Shown here piece by piece: positions 8,430 to 16,891 of a stretch of DNA of 64,000 nt. The stretch spans positions 124,001 through 188,000 of the forward strand of contig NZ_BLAE01000013.1 in NCBI RefSeq assembly GCF_009687865.1. The letters run 5' to 3'. Made by a program: the position numbers and the translations under genes. Source of the stretch: Acrocarpospora macrocephala. Lineage in GTDB: Bacteria; Actinomycetota; Actinomycetes; Streptosporangiales; Streptosporangiaceae. The notes under the pieces are model-generated. The model was not told the origin of the DNA. It was given only the letters and a program-made list of their open reading frames with translations, and ran no database searches. The first letter of the stretch is position 1; the number at the start of each line of letters is the position of its first letter.

Positions 8430-9650
8430 TCAGGAGGTTGGTGATGAAAGCTGCTGCCGAGCCAGCGCGTGAGCGTCGGCGAGCGGAGCCCGGGCGAGCA
8501 GCAACCGGCGATAGCCGCGTAGCGCGCGGTCCCGCCGGCAGGCGGTGACGCCGTGCCAGGTGCCGTCCCGGCCGTGGTGCAGGACGACGAACTCGCCGCT
8601 TGCCACGTCGCCTTCCACGGTCTCGTCCAGGTCGCCGGGTTCGCGGGTGCCGATCGAGCGAATCGTGTGGCCGTACTGCTCGGTCCAGAAGGTGCGCGGT
8701 CCGTGGTACGCGTTGGCCTCCCCGCGCGCGACGTTGAGACCCACGTTGCGGCCCTGCTCGACCGCGTTGGTCCAGTGGCCGAAGCCGAGCGTCTGCCCGG
8801 GGGACTCGCCGTCCGTCCGGGCGAGGTCGCCGGCGGCCCAGACGTCCGGGACGCCAGTCCGCCCGGCGGCGTCGCACAGCACGCCGCCCCGCCGCCGGAC
8901 CCCCGATCCGATAAGCCACTCGTCGCACGGGACGACACCGATGCCGGCCAGGGCGACGTCGCCGTGGTGTACGGATCCGTCCTCCAGGTGGACCAGGAAG
9001 TCGCCGGGGCCGCCACCGACCGAGATCACCTTCCGGCCGAGGTGACCGTCGACGCCGTGGGTCCGATGCTGATCCCACAGCCAGCGGGCCACCTGGTCGC
9101 CGAGGCAGCCGGCCAGCGGCAGGGTGTCGGCACCCAGCACGGTCACCTGCACGTGCCTGGCCCGCAGGGCGGCGGCGATCTCGAGGCTGATGAAGCCCGT
9201 CCCGATCAGCGTCACCGTGCGCGCGGCGTCGACGAGGTCACGCAGCAGCTCGAGGTCCTCGACGGTCCCCAGCCCCGGCAGCGGGAGACCGTCCACAGTG
9301 GTCATGGTCCGGGGACGGCTGCCGGTGGCCAGAATCAGCGCGTCGTAGGGCAGGACCCCACCATCTCCGGTGACGACGAGGCGACGGTCGATGTCCAACC
9401 CGCGCGCCGCGTGGCCAACCTGGAGGTCGATCCCCCGCTCGGCCAACTGCTCGGGGGTCCGCAGCGGCAACGGCTGGGCTGCGGGCTGGACGAGCAGACC
9501 CTTGGACAGCATCGTCCGGTCGTACGGCGGCCGCCGCTCCTCGCCGAGCACGGTGATCGTTCCCGTCCAGCCGCCGTCCCGCAGACCGTCCGCGGCCGCC
9601 AGGCCGGCCGCGGACGCTCCGGCGATCACCGCAGCCCGCGGCGGCGTCAT
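8430..9650 (-). CDS. FAD-dependent ferredoxin reductase of ring-hydroxylating dioxygenase
   Basis: The 406-residue product is a glutathione-reductase-type flavoprotein. It has an N-terminal FAD dinucleotide fold (GASAAG), a YDALILATGSRP segment, an NAD(P)H-binding fold around residue 150 (LIGTGFISLE) and a WAAGDLA FAD signature. A C-terminal reductase dimer domain follows. These features match BphA4/PAH-dioxygenase ferredoxin reductases, which pass electrons from NADH to a small ferredoxin. Its ATG overlaps the ferredoxin stop (ATGA), fixing the start and showing translational coupling. Confidence 0.93.
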   Translation of the reverse strand: MTPPRAAVIAGASAAGLAAADGLRDGGWTGTITVLGEERRPPYDRTMLSKGLLVQPAAQPLPLRTPEQLAERGIDLQVGHAARGLDIDRRLVVTGDGGVLPYDALILATGSRPRTMTTVDGLPLPGLGTVEDLELLRDLVDAARTVTLIGTGFISLEIAAALRARHVQVTVLGADTLPLAGCLGDQVARWLWDQHRTHGVDGHLGRKVISVGGGPGDFLVHLEDGSVHHGDVALAGIGVVPCDEWLIGSGVRRRGGVLCDAAGRTGVPDVWAAGDLARTDGESPGQTLGFGHWTNAVEQGRNVGLNVARGEANAYHGPRTFWTEQYGHTIRSIGTREPGDLDETVEGDVASGEFVVLHHGRDGTWHGVTACRRDRALRGYRRLLLARAPLADAHALARQQLSSPTS

Positions 9651-9865
9651 CGGTCGCCCGCCGACTGGAGGGAAAGGGCCTGGGCGGGGCACACCCGGAC
9701 CGCCTGCTCGACGTCCGCGACATCGTCGGCGTCGACGACGTCGCGCAGGACCACCGCGATCGGGCTGCCCGCCGGGACGTCGAAGACGTCGGGATGCACG
9801 GCGACGCACAGCCCGTACGCCTGACACCTGGTCGCGTCGACGACAATCCGGGTCCTCCCGTTCAC
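9647..9865 (-). CDS. [3Fe-4S]-type ferredoxin
   Basis: A 72-residue ferredoxin with Cys14, Cys20 and Cys59-Pro60. The C-x5-C ... C-P pattern lacks the second Cys of a 4Fe-4S site, so a [3Fe-4S] cluster is expected, as in actinobacterial P450 ferredoxins and phenanthrene-dioxygenase PhdC. The GTG start overlaps the beta-subunit stop (GTGA), and the gene in turn overlaps the reductase. It should carry electrons from the reductase to the Rieske centre of the oxygenase. Most biphenyl-type systems use a Rieske [2Fe-2S] ferredoxin here, so this is the actinobacterial PAH-type arrangement. Confidence 0.93.
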   Translation of the reverse strand: MNGRTRIVVDATRCQAYGLCVAVHPDVFDVPAGSPIAVVLRDVVDADDVADVEQAVRVCPAQALSLQSAGDR

Positions 9866-10392
9866 AGCAGCACCCCGAGGTTGGGCGTCAGGAGGCTGGT
9901 CTCGGTCAAGATCACCTCGCGGGAGACCAGCCGGAGCCCCTCGCCGGTCCAGCGAAGGCGGTCGTTGCGCCGGCACGGGATGAGGTCGAAGTGCGGGTCG
10001 ATGCCGCGCTGGCGGTAGACCAGCAGCGCGCTCGACACGTCGACCAGGTCCGGGCCCGGGCCCGGGCTCACCTCGACGCTGCCCACCAGGCGCATCGTCC
10101 GGGACGGGGGAACCTCGGAGTAGGCGTGACCGGTCGCGAGCCGGTTCAGCCTCGTCCGGACGTTCATCTTGTTGTCGCGGAGGCGGAACGCGGACCGGTT
10201 GATTTCCGCCGTTCGCGGCTCGGCAGCCTGCCGGATCGGGATCGTGTAAAGCAGGTCGTCGGCCAGCAGCTCGAACCACTCCTCTTCGCGCCCCTCGTCG
10301 AGCAGACGGGCCTCGCGAGCCAGGAACGTCGCGACGGCGGTGTACACGTCGGCGTCGACGGCGGTGGTGCCGGTGGGGGTCGGGGCGCTCAT
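9862..10392 (-). CDS. Ring-hydroxylating dioxygenase beta subunit
   Basis: The 176-residue protein has the size and NTF2-like cystatin fold pattern of aromatic-ring dioxygenase small subunits. It has an N-terminal helix rich in Glu (EARLLDEGREEEWFELL), a DDLLYTIPIR strand and a DNKMNVRTRLNRL segment. It has no catalytic residues and supports assembly of an alpha3beta3 oxygenase. The ATG overlaps the alpha-subunit stop (ATGA). An upstream in-frame extension inside the alpha gene is rejected. Confidence 0.92.
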   Translation of the reverse strand: MSAPTPTGTTAVDADVYTAVATFLAREARLLDEGREEEWFELLADDLLYTIPIRQAAEPRTAEINRSAFRLRDNKMNVRTRLNRLATGHAYSEVPPSRTMRLVGSVEVSPGPGPDLVDVSSALLVYRQRGIDPHFDLIPCRRNDRLRWTGEGLRLVSREVILTETSLLTPNLGVLL

Positions 10393-11768
10393 CGGTCGCC
10401 CTCTGCGGAGTGGTCGCGGGCCTGCATGACCCGGAGCCAGTGCCGGTAGAAATGCAGTTGGTTGTGCTCGCCGAACCCGGTGAGGCGCCGGATGCCGGGT
10501 CCCTTCCACGTGAGGTCGGGAGACTGGTCGACCTCGGACTTGTTGCCCTGCTGGAAGTGGAACATCATCCGCTCCCGCCGGGCCCACGGGCTGGCCGCGG
10601 CGCGCGGCGCACCCTCCCAGGCGACCGTGTCGTCCTGCTCGGCCACGCCGGCCGAGCCGAACTGCATCTGGCCGATGACGGCATCCTGCAGCGCCGACTG
10701 CTCATCCTGGAAGGTCCACACGAACTGCCAGCTCCACACCTCAAGCTCGCCAGGGCCGACGGGCTGCCATTGCCGGAATGACGTGATAACCGACGACAGC
10801 CCGCTGCCGTCCATGGCGATGCCCCGGTAGAAGCTGAGGTTCGGAAAGATCGTGCCCACGATCGGGCCGTCATGGGTAACGACGTGGACCTGCATCTCGT
10901 CCAGTCCGGACAGGTCGAAGTGGTCCTTGATCTCGGGCGGGTAGCCCCAGAACTCGAACCCCGGGTGCACGGCCGTCGTCCACGCGATGCCCATGAACGC
11001 GTGACCGTTGCCGAACTCGTACGGCCGGCCGAACTCGCCACCCGCGTCGAGGCCACCGGCGATCCCGATCTCCTGCATGCTGCCGTGCAGGTTCGGCACA
11101 TGGTAGATGTCGCCGGCGAAGTTCTCGGCGGCGGTCTTCCAGTTCGCCTTGACCTGGTAGCGGTCTGGCGGCCCGGCCACCCGCATCCCGTCCGGGTGCA
11201 GGCCGACGAGGGCGTCCAGCATCCAGCCCGCGCCGCCCAGGTAATCCCCCAGCGGCTCGACGTCGGCCGACAGTGACGCGAAGACAAACCCGTGCCGCGA
11301 GTCGACCCGCGGCGCCCGCAGCAGGCCCCACTCTTTGCCGTCGAGCGGTTCCCCGTAGGCACGCCGCAGGAACGGCGTGCCGACCAGTTCACCGGTGTTG
11401 GCGTAGGTCCAGCCGTGGTAGTTGCACTTGAAGAACCGCGAGTTGCCCTGATCCGTCTGGCACACCTGGGTCCCTCGGTGCCGGCAGTAGTTGGACAGCA
11501 CGTTGATGCCGCCCTCCCCGTCCCGGGTGACGATGACCGGGTCCAGCCCGATCCGCCGCTGGACGAAGTCGCCCGGATTCGGGATTTCGCTTTCGTGCGC
11601 CACGAACACCCAACTGCGGCCGAAAATGCGCTCGACTTCGGCCTGGAAGACCGCGGAGTCGTTGAAGATCTCGACCGGAAGCAGGTCGTCGGCCAGCCCG
11701 GTCTCCGTTCGGGCCAAGATGTCGTCGAGATCGGACCGTGGCCATGCGGGCGCGGTTGTTTCGTTCAT
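10389..11768 (-). CDS. Ring-hydroxylating dioxygenase alpha subunit (Rieske)
   Basis: This 459-residue oxygenase subunit has an N-terminal Rieske domain, with C95-R-H97 and C115-N-Y-H118 binding the [2Fe-2S] cluster. The catalytic domain contains D220-x2-H223-x4-H228, the bridging Asp and two iron-binding His, with the third ligand expected from an Asp in WTFQDEQSALQD near residue 360. Length and motifs match naphthalene/PAH-type alpha subunits. AGGAGG sits just before the ATG. As first gene of a five-gene operon it catalyses NADH- and O2-dependent cis-dihydroxylation of an aromatic ring. The sequence does not reveal the substrate. Confidence 0.95.
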   Translation of the reverse strand: MNETTAPAWPRSDLDDILARTETGLADDLLPVEIFNDSAVFQAEVERIFGRSWVFVAHESEIPNPGDFVQRRIGLDPVIVTRDGEGGINVLSNYCRHRGTQVCQTDQGNSRFFKCNYHGWTYANTGELVGTPFLRRAYGEPLDGKEWGLLRAPRVDSRHGFVFASLSADVEPLGDYLGGAGWMLDALVGLHPDGMRVAGPPDRYQVKANWKTAAENFAGDIYHVPNLHGSMQEIGIAGGLDAGGEFGRPYEFGNGHAFMGIAWTTAVHPGFEFWGYPPEIKDHFDLSGLDEMQVHVVTHDGPIVGTIFPNLSFYRGIAMDGSGLSSVITSFRQWQPVGPGELEVWSWQFVWTFQDEQSALQDAVIGQMQFGSAGVAEQDDTVAWEGAPRAAASPWARRERMMFHFQQGNKSEVDQSPDLTWKGPGIRRLTGFGEHNQLHFYRHWLRVMQARDHSAEGDR

Positions 11769-12005
11769 GCTGCCTCCTATATGTGACGCGCGTGTGACGC
11801 GGGCAACATCTGTGTCGACAAGGTTAAGAACACCGTCACATTCAGGGAAACGATAATTTTTAATAGCACCTATTGATTTGAATAATGCATACCTGGCGCG
11901 CAGGCCGACGTTCTACGACGGCACTGAAGTGATGCTCGGCTGCGTTTCATGGCGGGCGACAGATAGGCGGCCGGGACGCGGAAACCGGCGAGCCATGCGG
12001 TCATG
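11769..12005 (-). promoter_or_regulatory. Promoter region of the dioxygenase operon
   Basis: The 237-base gap ahead of the dioxygenase operon contains a direct repeat, TGTGACGC at 11782-11789 and again at 11793-11800, one helical turn apart. A related TGTGACGG lies on the opposite strand at 11833-11840. An unusually A/T-rich stretch (about 11850-11890) lies further upstream. This is the natural site for the operon promoter and activator, but I cannot place -35/-10 boxes with confidence. The right end is only the tail of the alcohol dehydrogenase gene. Confidence 0.5.
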
Positions 12006-13037
12006 TCACGGGTTGAGCAGGACCTTGAGCGCTTCTCGCCGCGCCATGGCCTGATACGCGTCCGCCACCTTGGCGAGTTCGATCGTCCGGTCGAAGACCC
12101 GGCCGGGCTGGATCGTTCCGTCCAGCACGTCCCGCAGGAGGGTGTCGATGTAGGGCCGGACCGGTGTCGGGCCGCCGGCCACGCGAATGTTCTTTACCCA
12201 CGTGGGAAAGGCGGGAATGCCGGCGTAGTGCGGGACGCCGACTCGGCTGACCGCTCCGCCCGGCCGCGCGATCTCGACCGCCGTAGCCGTGGCCGCCTCG
12301 GTGCCGACGCATTCGAGCACGGAGTGCGCGCCCGTGCCGCCGGTGAGCAGGCGGACCTGCTCGACGGCTTCCTCACCGTCGACGGAAACCACGTCGGTGG
12401 CGCCGAACTCGCGGGCCAGGTTCGTGCGATCGTCGTGGTGTCCGAGCACGATGATCTGTTCCGCGCCGAGTCGGCGAGCTGCGATCACACCGCAGAGGCC
12501 GACCGCTCCGTCTCCGACGACCGCGACCTTGCCTCCCCGCTTGACCTCGGCGCCGATGGCGGCGTGGTGGCCGGTGGCCATGACGTCGGACAGCGTCAGC
12601 AGGGACGGGACGATCGCGTCGTCCGGCGCGGCGTCGACACGCACGAGGTTCGCGTCCGCGTGCGGTACGCGGATTGCCTCGGCCTGCGCTCCGGGGAACC
12701 CCATCCGGCCGAAGAAACCGACGTGCCGGCAGGCGCTGGTCAGTCCCTCGCAGCAGAACGAGCAGCTGCCGTCGGCGGTGAACATCGGCATGATCACCAG
12801 GTCGCCGGTCTTGACCGTGGCAACGTCCTTTCCGGCGTCTTCGACGATGCCGACCGCTTCGTGTCCCATCGCCTGTCCCTGCTCGCTGGGCTCCATGTCG
12901 GCGAAGGTCCACAGATCGCTTCCGCAGACACAGGTGCGCACGACGCGAATGAGCGCGTCGGTGGGCTGCTCGATGACGGGGTCGGGTGCGTCGACGAGCC
13001 GGACGTCGCCGGCTCCGTACATGTAGGTGGCTCGCAT
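12006..13037 (-). CDS. Zinc-dependent alcohol dehydrogenase (MDR family)
   Basis: The 343-residue medium-chain dehydrogenase shows the catalytic-zinc residues Cys38 (CVCGSD) and His59-Glu60 (GHEAVG). The structural-zinc cysteines 92, 95, 96 and 103 are present, as is a Rossmann NAD(P)-binding segment near residue 175 (VVGDGAVGLCG). It oxidises or reduces an alcohol/aldehyde whose identity is unknown. It is divergent from the XRE regulator gene with 100 bases between starts, the classic arrangement for local control. It may serve the catabolic locus next door or be independent of it. Confidence 0.93.
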   Translation of the reverse strand: MRATYMYGAGDVRLVDAPDPVIEQPTDALIRVVRTCVCGSDLWTFADMEPSEQGQAMGHEAVGIVEDAGKDVATVKTGDLVIMPMFTADGSCSFCCEGLTSACRHVGFFGRMGFPGAQAEAIRVPHADANLVRVDAAPDDAIVPSLLTLSDVMATGHHAAIGAEVKRGGKVAVVGDGAVGLCGVIAARRLGAEQIIVLGHHDDRTNLAREFGATDVVSVDGEEAVEQVRLLTGGTGAHSVLECVGTEAATATAVEIARPGGAVSRVGVPHYAGIPAFPTWVKNIRVAGGPTPVRPYIDTLLRDVLDGTIQPGRVFDRTIELAKVADAYQAMARREALKVLLNP

Positions 13038-13137
13038 GGCTGCACGAAATCACTGCGGCGACAGGCTAGCTGCACCCAGTGAGGCCTACCTTCGTAGGGT
13101 GCGGCTCGCCGTGCGGGGATCCGTACCATGGGGAGTC

Positions 13138-14004
13138 ATGGACGCAAGAGGTGAGATCCGGGAGTTCTTGACGTCCAGACGGGCGCGGCTGAGGACCGAC
13201 GACGTCGGTCTGGTGAGCTACGGGCACCGTCGAGTGCCTGGGCTGCGCCGGGAGGAGGTTGCCGTCCTCGCGGGTATCAGCGCCCCTTACTACGCCCGGC
13301 TGGAACGGGGTGATCTGACCGCGGCGTCCGACGCTGTTCTGGACGCGGTTGCTCGCGCGCTTCGTCTGAACCCGGCAGAACGCGCTCACCTGGCCGATCT
13401 GGCCCGCGCCACGCGCAGACCAGCAGCCGCTGCCGGTTCGGTCGACCCGGTTCGGGACACCCGTGTCCGCCCGGTTCTGCGGCAGCTGATCGACGCGTTC
13501 GAGGGGGCCGCAGCGTTCGTCAGCAATGAACGGATAGACGTGCTGGCCGCCAACCGGACCGGAGCGGCGCTCTGCTCGCCGCTGTTCGAGTACGGCGGGC
13601 CGCGACCGAATCTAGCCCGATTCGTGTTCCTCACCCCAGCGGGCCGAGAGTTCTTCGTGGACTGGGACACTGCCGCGTCGGACGTCGTCGCCTCGCTGCG
13701 CTCGTCCGCCGGCCGCAATCCACACGACGAGTATCTGACCGGCCTGATCGGAGAGCTGACAGCTCGCAGTGACGCGTTCTCCTCCAGGTGGGCCGCGCAC
13801 GACGTCAAGTCGGCGCCGTCCGGAGTGAAGGTCATCCGGCATCCACTGGTGGGACTGCTCGAACTGCACTACGAACAGCTGGGGCTGCCGTCGGACCCGA
13901 GGCAGGCCATCTTCACGTTCAGCGCGCCGCGTGGATCCCACGCTTACGAGTCGCTCGGGTTCCTCGCGAGCTGGATCAGCAGCAACTCGACACGCACCGA
14001 ATGA
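13138..14004 (+). CDS. XRE-family regulator with MmyB-like ligand domain
   Basis: The 288-residue protein has an N-terminal helix-turn-helix (RREEVAVLAGISAPYYARLE) and a C-terminal PAS-like MmyB ligand-binding domain. The R-x-x-R-x-x-E-V-A start of the HTH is typical of the large actinobacterial MmyB group. ATG 13138 follows GGGGAG closely; in-frame starts from 13027 lie within the divergent promoter. It probably controls the divergent alcohol dehydrogenase, possibly also the small VOC gene downstream. Confidence 0.92.
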   Translation: MDARGEIREFLTSRRARLRTDDVGLVSYGHRRVPGLRREEVAVLAGISAPYYARLERGDLTAASDAVLDAVARALRLNPAERAHLADLARATRRPAAAAGSVDPVRDTRVRPVLRQLIDAFEGAAAFVSNERIDVLAANRTGAALCSPLFEYGGPRPNLARFVFLTPAGREFFVDWDTAASDVVASLRSSAGRNPHDEYLTGLIGELTARSDAFSSRWAAHDVKSAPSGVKVIRHPLVGLLELHYEQLGLPSDPRQAIFTFSAPRGSHAYESLGFLASWISSNSTRTE

Positions 14005-14133
14005 ACATCCATTCCACGTCGTTCGGCATACCTTTCGTCATGCAATAAGAAGCGGACGCTCCCTGACCTCTACTGCTGCCACTCTTCATTCGTCGCCCGG
14101 ACCGTCCGGACGACATCGAACGAGGAGTGAAGC

Positions 14134-14589
14134 GTGTCAGTGAACACGGTCGCCCACCTGAACTTCCACGGCGAAGCCCGGGAGGCGCTGGAGTTCTACC
14201 AGTCGGTATTCGGCGGTGAGATCAACATCGTCACCTACGGCGACTTCGGCATGCCGAAGGAACTGCCTGACGCCGGGAAGGTCGTCTTCGGCCAAGTCGT
14301 CGGCGCCAACGGATTCCGGGTGATGGCCTACGATGTCCCCGGTCAGGACGCTTCGACCGGCCCGGCACCCACGACCCGGCGGGAGAAAGGAATGACTGTC
14401 ACCACCGAGAAGTTCTTCCTCTCCGTCCGCGGCGAGACCATCGAGGAAGTCGGCGCCATCTGGGACAAGCTCTCGGCCGCCGCCACCGTCATCGAGGCTT
14501 TCGGTCCCGCCCAGTGGGCCCCCGCGTTCGGGATGCTCACCGACCGCTTCGGCATCACCTGGATCCTCGACGTAGCGGCGGCGTACTGA
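14134..14589 (+). CDS. PhnB-like VOC superfamily protein
   Basis: A 151-residue glyoxalase/VOC-fold protein of the PhnB (3-demethylubiquinone-like) subgroup, recognised from AHLNFHGEAREALEFYQSVF at the N-terminus and the FGMLTDRFGITWILD ending. These small proteins are common in actinomycetes and mostly lack a known substrate. A GAGGAG precedes the GTG start by about nine bases. It lies 129 bases after the XRE gene on the same strand and is convergent with the next hydrolase. Confidence 0.9.
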   Translation: MSVNTVAHLNFHGEAREALEFYQSVFGGEINIVTYGDFGMPKELPDAGKVVFGQVVGANGFRVMAYDVPGQDASTGPAPTTRREKGMTVTTEKFFLSVRGETIEEVGAIWDKLSAAATVIEAFGPAQWAPAFGMLTDRFGITWILDVAAAY

Positions 14590-14643
14590 GGCACCTCGCG
14601 GATCGCTGGGCCGCCAGCACCAAGCACGCCGGCGGGTATTCAC

Positions 14644-15516
14644 TCAAGCACCGAGATTAACTTGATCGAGAAAGGCCCTGATCAGTTCGGTGACCTCGTC
14701 GAGTGCGCTCTCCAGCAGGAAGTGACCGCCTTCGAGGAGGTGAATCTGAGCGTCGGGTAGATCGTCGGCGAAGGCGCGGGCGCCCGCTGGTCCGAAGATC
14801 TCGTCGCCCTTGCCCCACACGGCGAGCAGGGGCGTCTGGTGGGCGCGCAGGTATTCGTGCAGGCGGGGATAGAGCGGGAGGTTGGTGGCGTAGTCCAGGA
14901 ACAGGGCCAGCTGGACGCGGTCGTTACCGGGGCGGGAGATCAGCGCGTAGTCGTGGTGCCAGGTGTCGGGGCTGACGAGCGTCTCGTCCGGCACCCCCGT
15001 GACGTACTGCCATTTGATCGCCTCGAGGGTGAATGCCTGCCGAACGGCCTTCTCGGTTTCCGGATTCTGATCGCGATGGTACGCCCAGACGGTCTCCCAG
15101 AAGTTCTGGACGAACCCCGCCTCATAAGCGTTGCCGTTCTGGGTGATGATCGCCGTAATCGCGTCGGGCTGGTTCAAGGCGAGCCGCCAGCCGATCGGAG
15201 CGCCGTAATCCTGGACGTAGACGGAGTAGCGCGAGACTTCAAGTTGGTTCAGCAGAGCCGCCGTCATGTCGGCCAGCGCATCGAAGGTGTAGTCGAACTC
15301 TTCGACCGGCGGCGCGTCAGACAGCCCGAACCCCAGATGGTCAGGGGCGATGACGCGGTAGCGGTTCCCCAGCGCCGGAATGAGGTGCCGAAACATAAAC
15401 GAACTGGTCGGAAAGCCGTGCAACAGCACAAGCACCGGCGCATCCAGCGGTCCTGCTTCCCGGTAGAACACCTTGCGTCCATGCACGATGGCATAACGGT
15501 GATGGACATTCGCCAT
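14644..15516 (-). CDS. Haloalkane dehalogenase/epoxide hydrolase-like enzyme
   Basis: The 290-residue alpha/beta hydrolase uses an Asp nucleophile: Asp103 in Y-V-Q-D-Y-G-A, where esterases have Ser. An HGFP oxyanion motif (residues 33-36), an acid in GKGDEIF and the terminal His in EGGHFLLE complete the site. This pattern is shared by haloalkane and haloacetate dehalogenases and epoxide hydrolases, which form a covalent ester intermediate. The second halide-stabilising residue cannot be chosen by eye, so the reaction is open. ATG 15516 follows AGGGGG; a longer frame starts upstream without a ribosome site. Confidence 0.88.
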   Translation of the reverse strand: MANVHHRYAIVHGRKVFYREAGPLDAPVLVLLHGFPTSSFMFRHLIPALGNRYRVIAPDHLGFGLSDAPPVEEFDYTFDALADMTAALLNQLEVSRYSVYVQDYGAPIGWRLALNQPDAITAIITQNGNAYEAGFVQNFWETVWAYHRDQNPETEKAVRQAFTLEAIKWQYVTGVPDETLVSPDTWHHDYALISRPGNDRVQLALFLDYATNLPLYPRLHEYLRAHQTPLLAVWGKGDEIFGPAGARAFADDLPDAQIHLLEGGHFLLESALDEVTELIRAFLDQVNLGA

Positions 15517-15838
15517 GACTACCCCCTGATTGATCCAACCAAGCAAGCCCGTAACCGACCAAGCGAACGGGACGAGTTGGACACATTCATAGGGGTCACA
15601 AGAGCAGAGCTTTGCAGGAATTACTCCTGCGGCATTCCAGCACCTCGCCCGTCCCGTCCTGCTGGCGGCGGCGGATCGCCTCAGCGGTCAGCACCTGCCG
15701 AACACGCGCCCACGGCCCGGGCGGGATCCGCGCGCAGTCGCTCAGCACCACGTCACAATCGGCACTGCACGCGCACCACCAGCTGCGCGAGCTGGGTTTG
15801 TGAGGAACAGCGACCAGCCAGGGGCCGCCGAGCTCGTC
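15517..15838 (-). other. 322-base gap with an unassigned open frame
   Basis: No clear gene fills this gap. On the minus strand a frame stays open from the stop at about 15840 to a TGA near 15600 and reads as a plausible Cys- and Arg-rich peptide. Its ending includes LTAEAIRRRQQDGTGEV, but it has no ATG or GTG with a ribosome site near its beginning. It may be a gene remnant. The plus-strand frame at 15612-15803 looks like its shadow. The promoter of the dehalogenase-like gene must also lie here. Confidence 0.35.
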
Positions 15839-16891
15839 TCAGGAGATTTGCCTGGCGTGCTTGATGTCGGCGGCTGGAAACGGCGTCCGCTTGGTCTCCT
15901 TGATCAGGCGGCGATGGAACTCGTACAAGACGATGGCCGCTGGGGCGTGCCGGTCGATGATCGCGGCAGTCGCGGGCGGGACATCATCGGGCCGTCGTCC
16001 CGCGATCCATTCCCGCAGGAACGCCTGGTGGTAGATGTCGCCGCGCAGGTCGTCGAGCAGATGATGATGCAGCAAATGGCCCACGGTATAGCAGTGGTCG
16101 TAGTCGAGATGCTCGGACAGGAACTCGGCCTCGGCTGCGGTGAGCTCGAAGCCGGAGCTCAGGGCAAGCCCGAAGTCCGCGAAGTAGAGCCGCTGGCCGT
16201 CGGTCAAGATGTTGGCGAAATGGGCGTCGAAGTGGACGAGCCCGCGAGAGCTCATGAAGGCGGTTCCGCGTACCAGAGCTTCCTCCGCCCAGAGGTGCGG
16301 CGAGTCTCCTGCCTTCCGCGAGTCGGCCAGCCATGCGCCGAGAGTCTGCGGCACATGTTCCAAGAAGAGCACCAGGCTGGACGATGAGCGGCCGACGGAC
16401 TCCAGGCGTTCACGGACGGCTGGCGAGCCCTCCCAGTGCGCGACCGCCCCATCGATGCCGCCGAATTCGTCGACGAACCCCTCGGGTGGGGAATCGGGGA
16501 GAACCCGCCAGTGGTACATCAGCGGAAAACCCTCGTACTCTCGCCCAAGGACCCAATTGGTAGTCATGATGTGTACGGCCAGCTCACGCCAGCCCCCAAA
16601 CCCAGCCGAGCCCACCCCATACTGGTAGAACAGCGGCAGCCCAAACAGATTCGCCGTCGAGCGCACGTTCTGCGGCCGCAGCTCGAGGTCGGTCAGCGGG
16701 ACCCGTTTGACGAAGACCCGCCTCCCGCCGATGTCCATCTCCGCCGACCTGCCGCCGATTCCGGGCTCGAGCGCCACGGCTGCCCGCATGGCTTGGCCGA
16801 GTCGGCGGTCGCTCAGCAACGACAGCTGGGTGGAGACCTCCGCGTAGGCAGCCAGGCGCGCGGCGTACGTACCGCTGGACCCGCGCTTCAT
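15839..16891 (-). CDS. Protein-kinase/APH-fold phosphotransferase-like protein
   Basis: This 350-residue protein has the core of a kinase fold. A VFVKR strand carries the likely ATP lysine (Lys62), a catalytic loop H-F-D222-x4-N227 follows, and then a D239-F-G metal motif. The loop order is the eukaryotic-like/aminoglycoside-phosphotransferase pattern, intact in all key residues. The target (protein, small molecule or antibiotic) is unknown. Its ATG overlaps the stop of the upstream TIGR01777 reductase (ATGA), so the two are made together. I do not recognise a named family. Confidence 0.8.
   Translation of the reverse strand: MKRGSSGTYAARLAAYAEVSTQLSLLSDRRLGQAMRAAVALEPGIGGRSAEMDIGGRRVFVKRVPLTDLELRPQNVRSTANLFGLPLFYQYGVGSAGFGGWRELAVHIMTTNWVLGREYEGFPLMYHWRVLPDSPPEGFVDEFGGIDGAVAHWEGSPAVRERLESVGRSSSSLVLFLEHVPQTLGAWLADSRKAGDSPHLWAEEALVRGTAFMSSRGLVHFDAHFANILTDGQRLYFADFGLALSSGFELTAAEAEFLSEHLDYDHCYTVGHLLHHHLLDDLRGDIYHQAFLREWIAGRRPDDVPPATAAIIDRHAPAAIVLYEFHRRLIKETKRTPFPAADIKHARQIS

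Noticed and set aside
8553-9824. A 423-codon plus-strand open frame
   Set aside because: It is antisense to the ferredoxin reductase and ferredoxin genes, whose motifs and overlaps are clear. Its composition is the mirror pattern expected from high-GC third positions.
15612-15803. Plus-strand 63-codon open frame in the gap before the kinase-fold gene
   Set aside because: No ribosome site, and its composition looks like the shadow of the more protein-like minus-strand frame.
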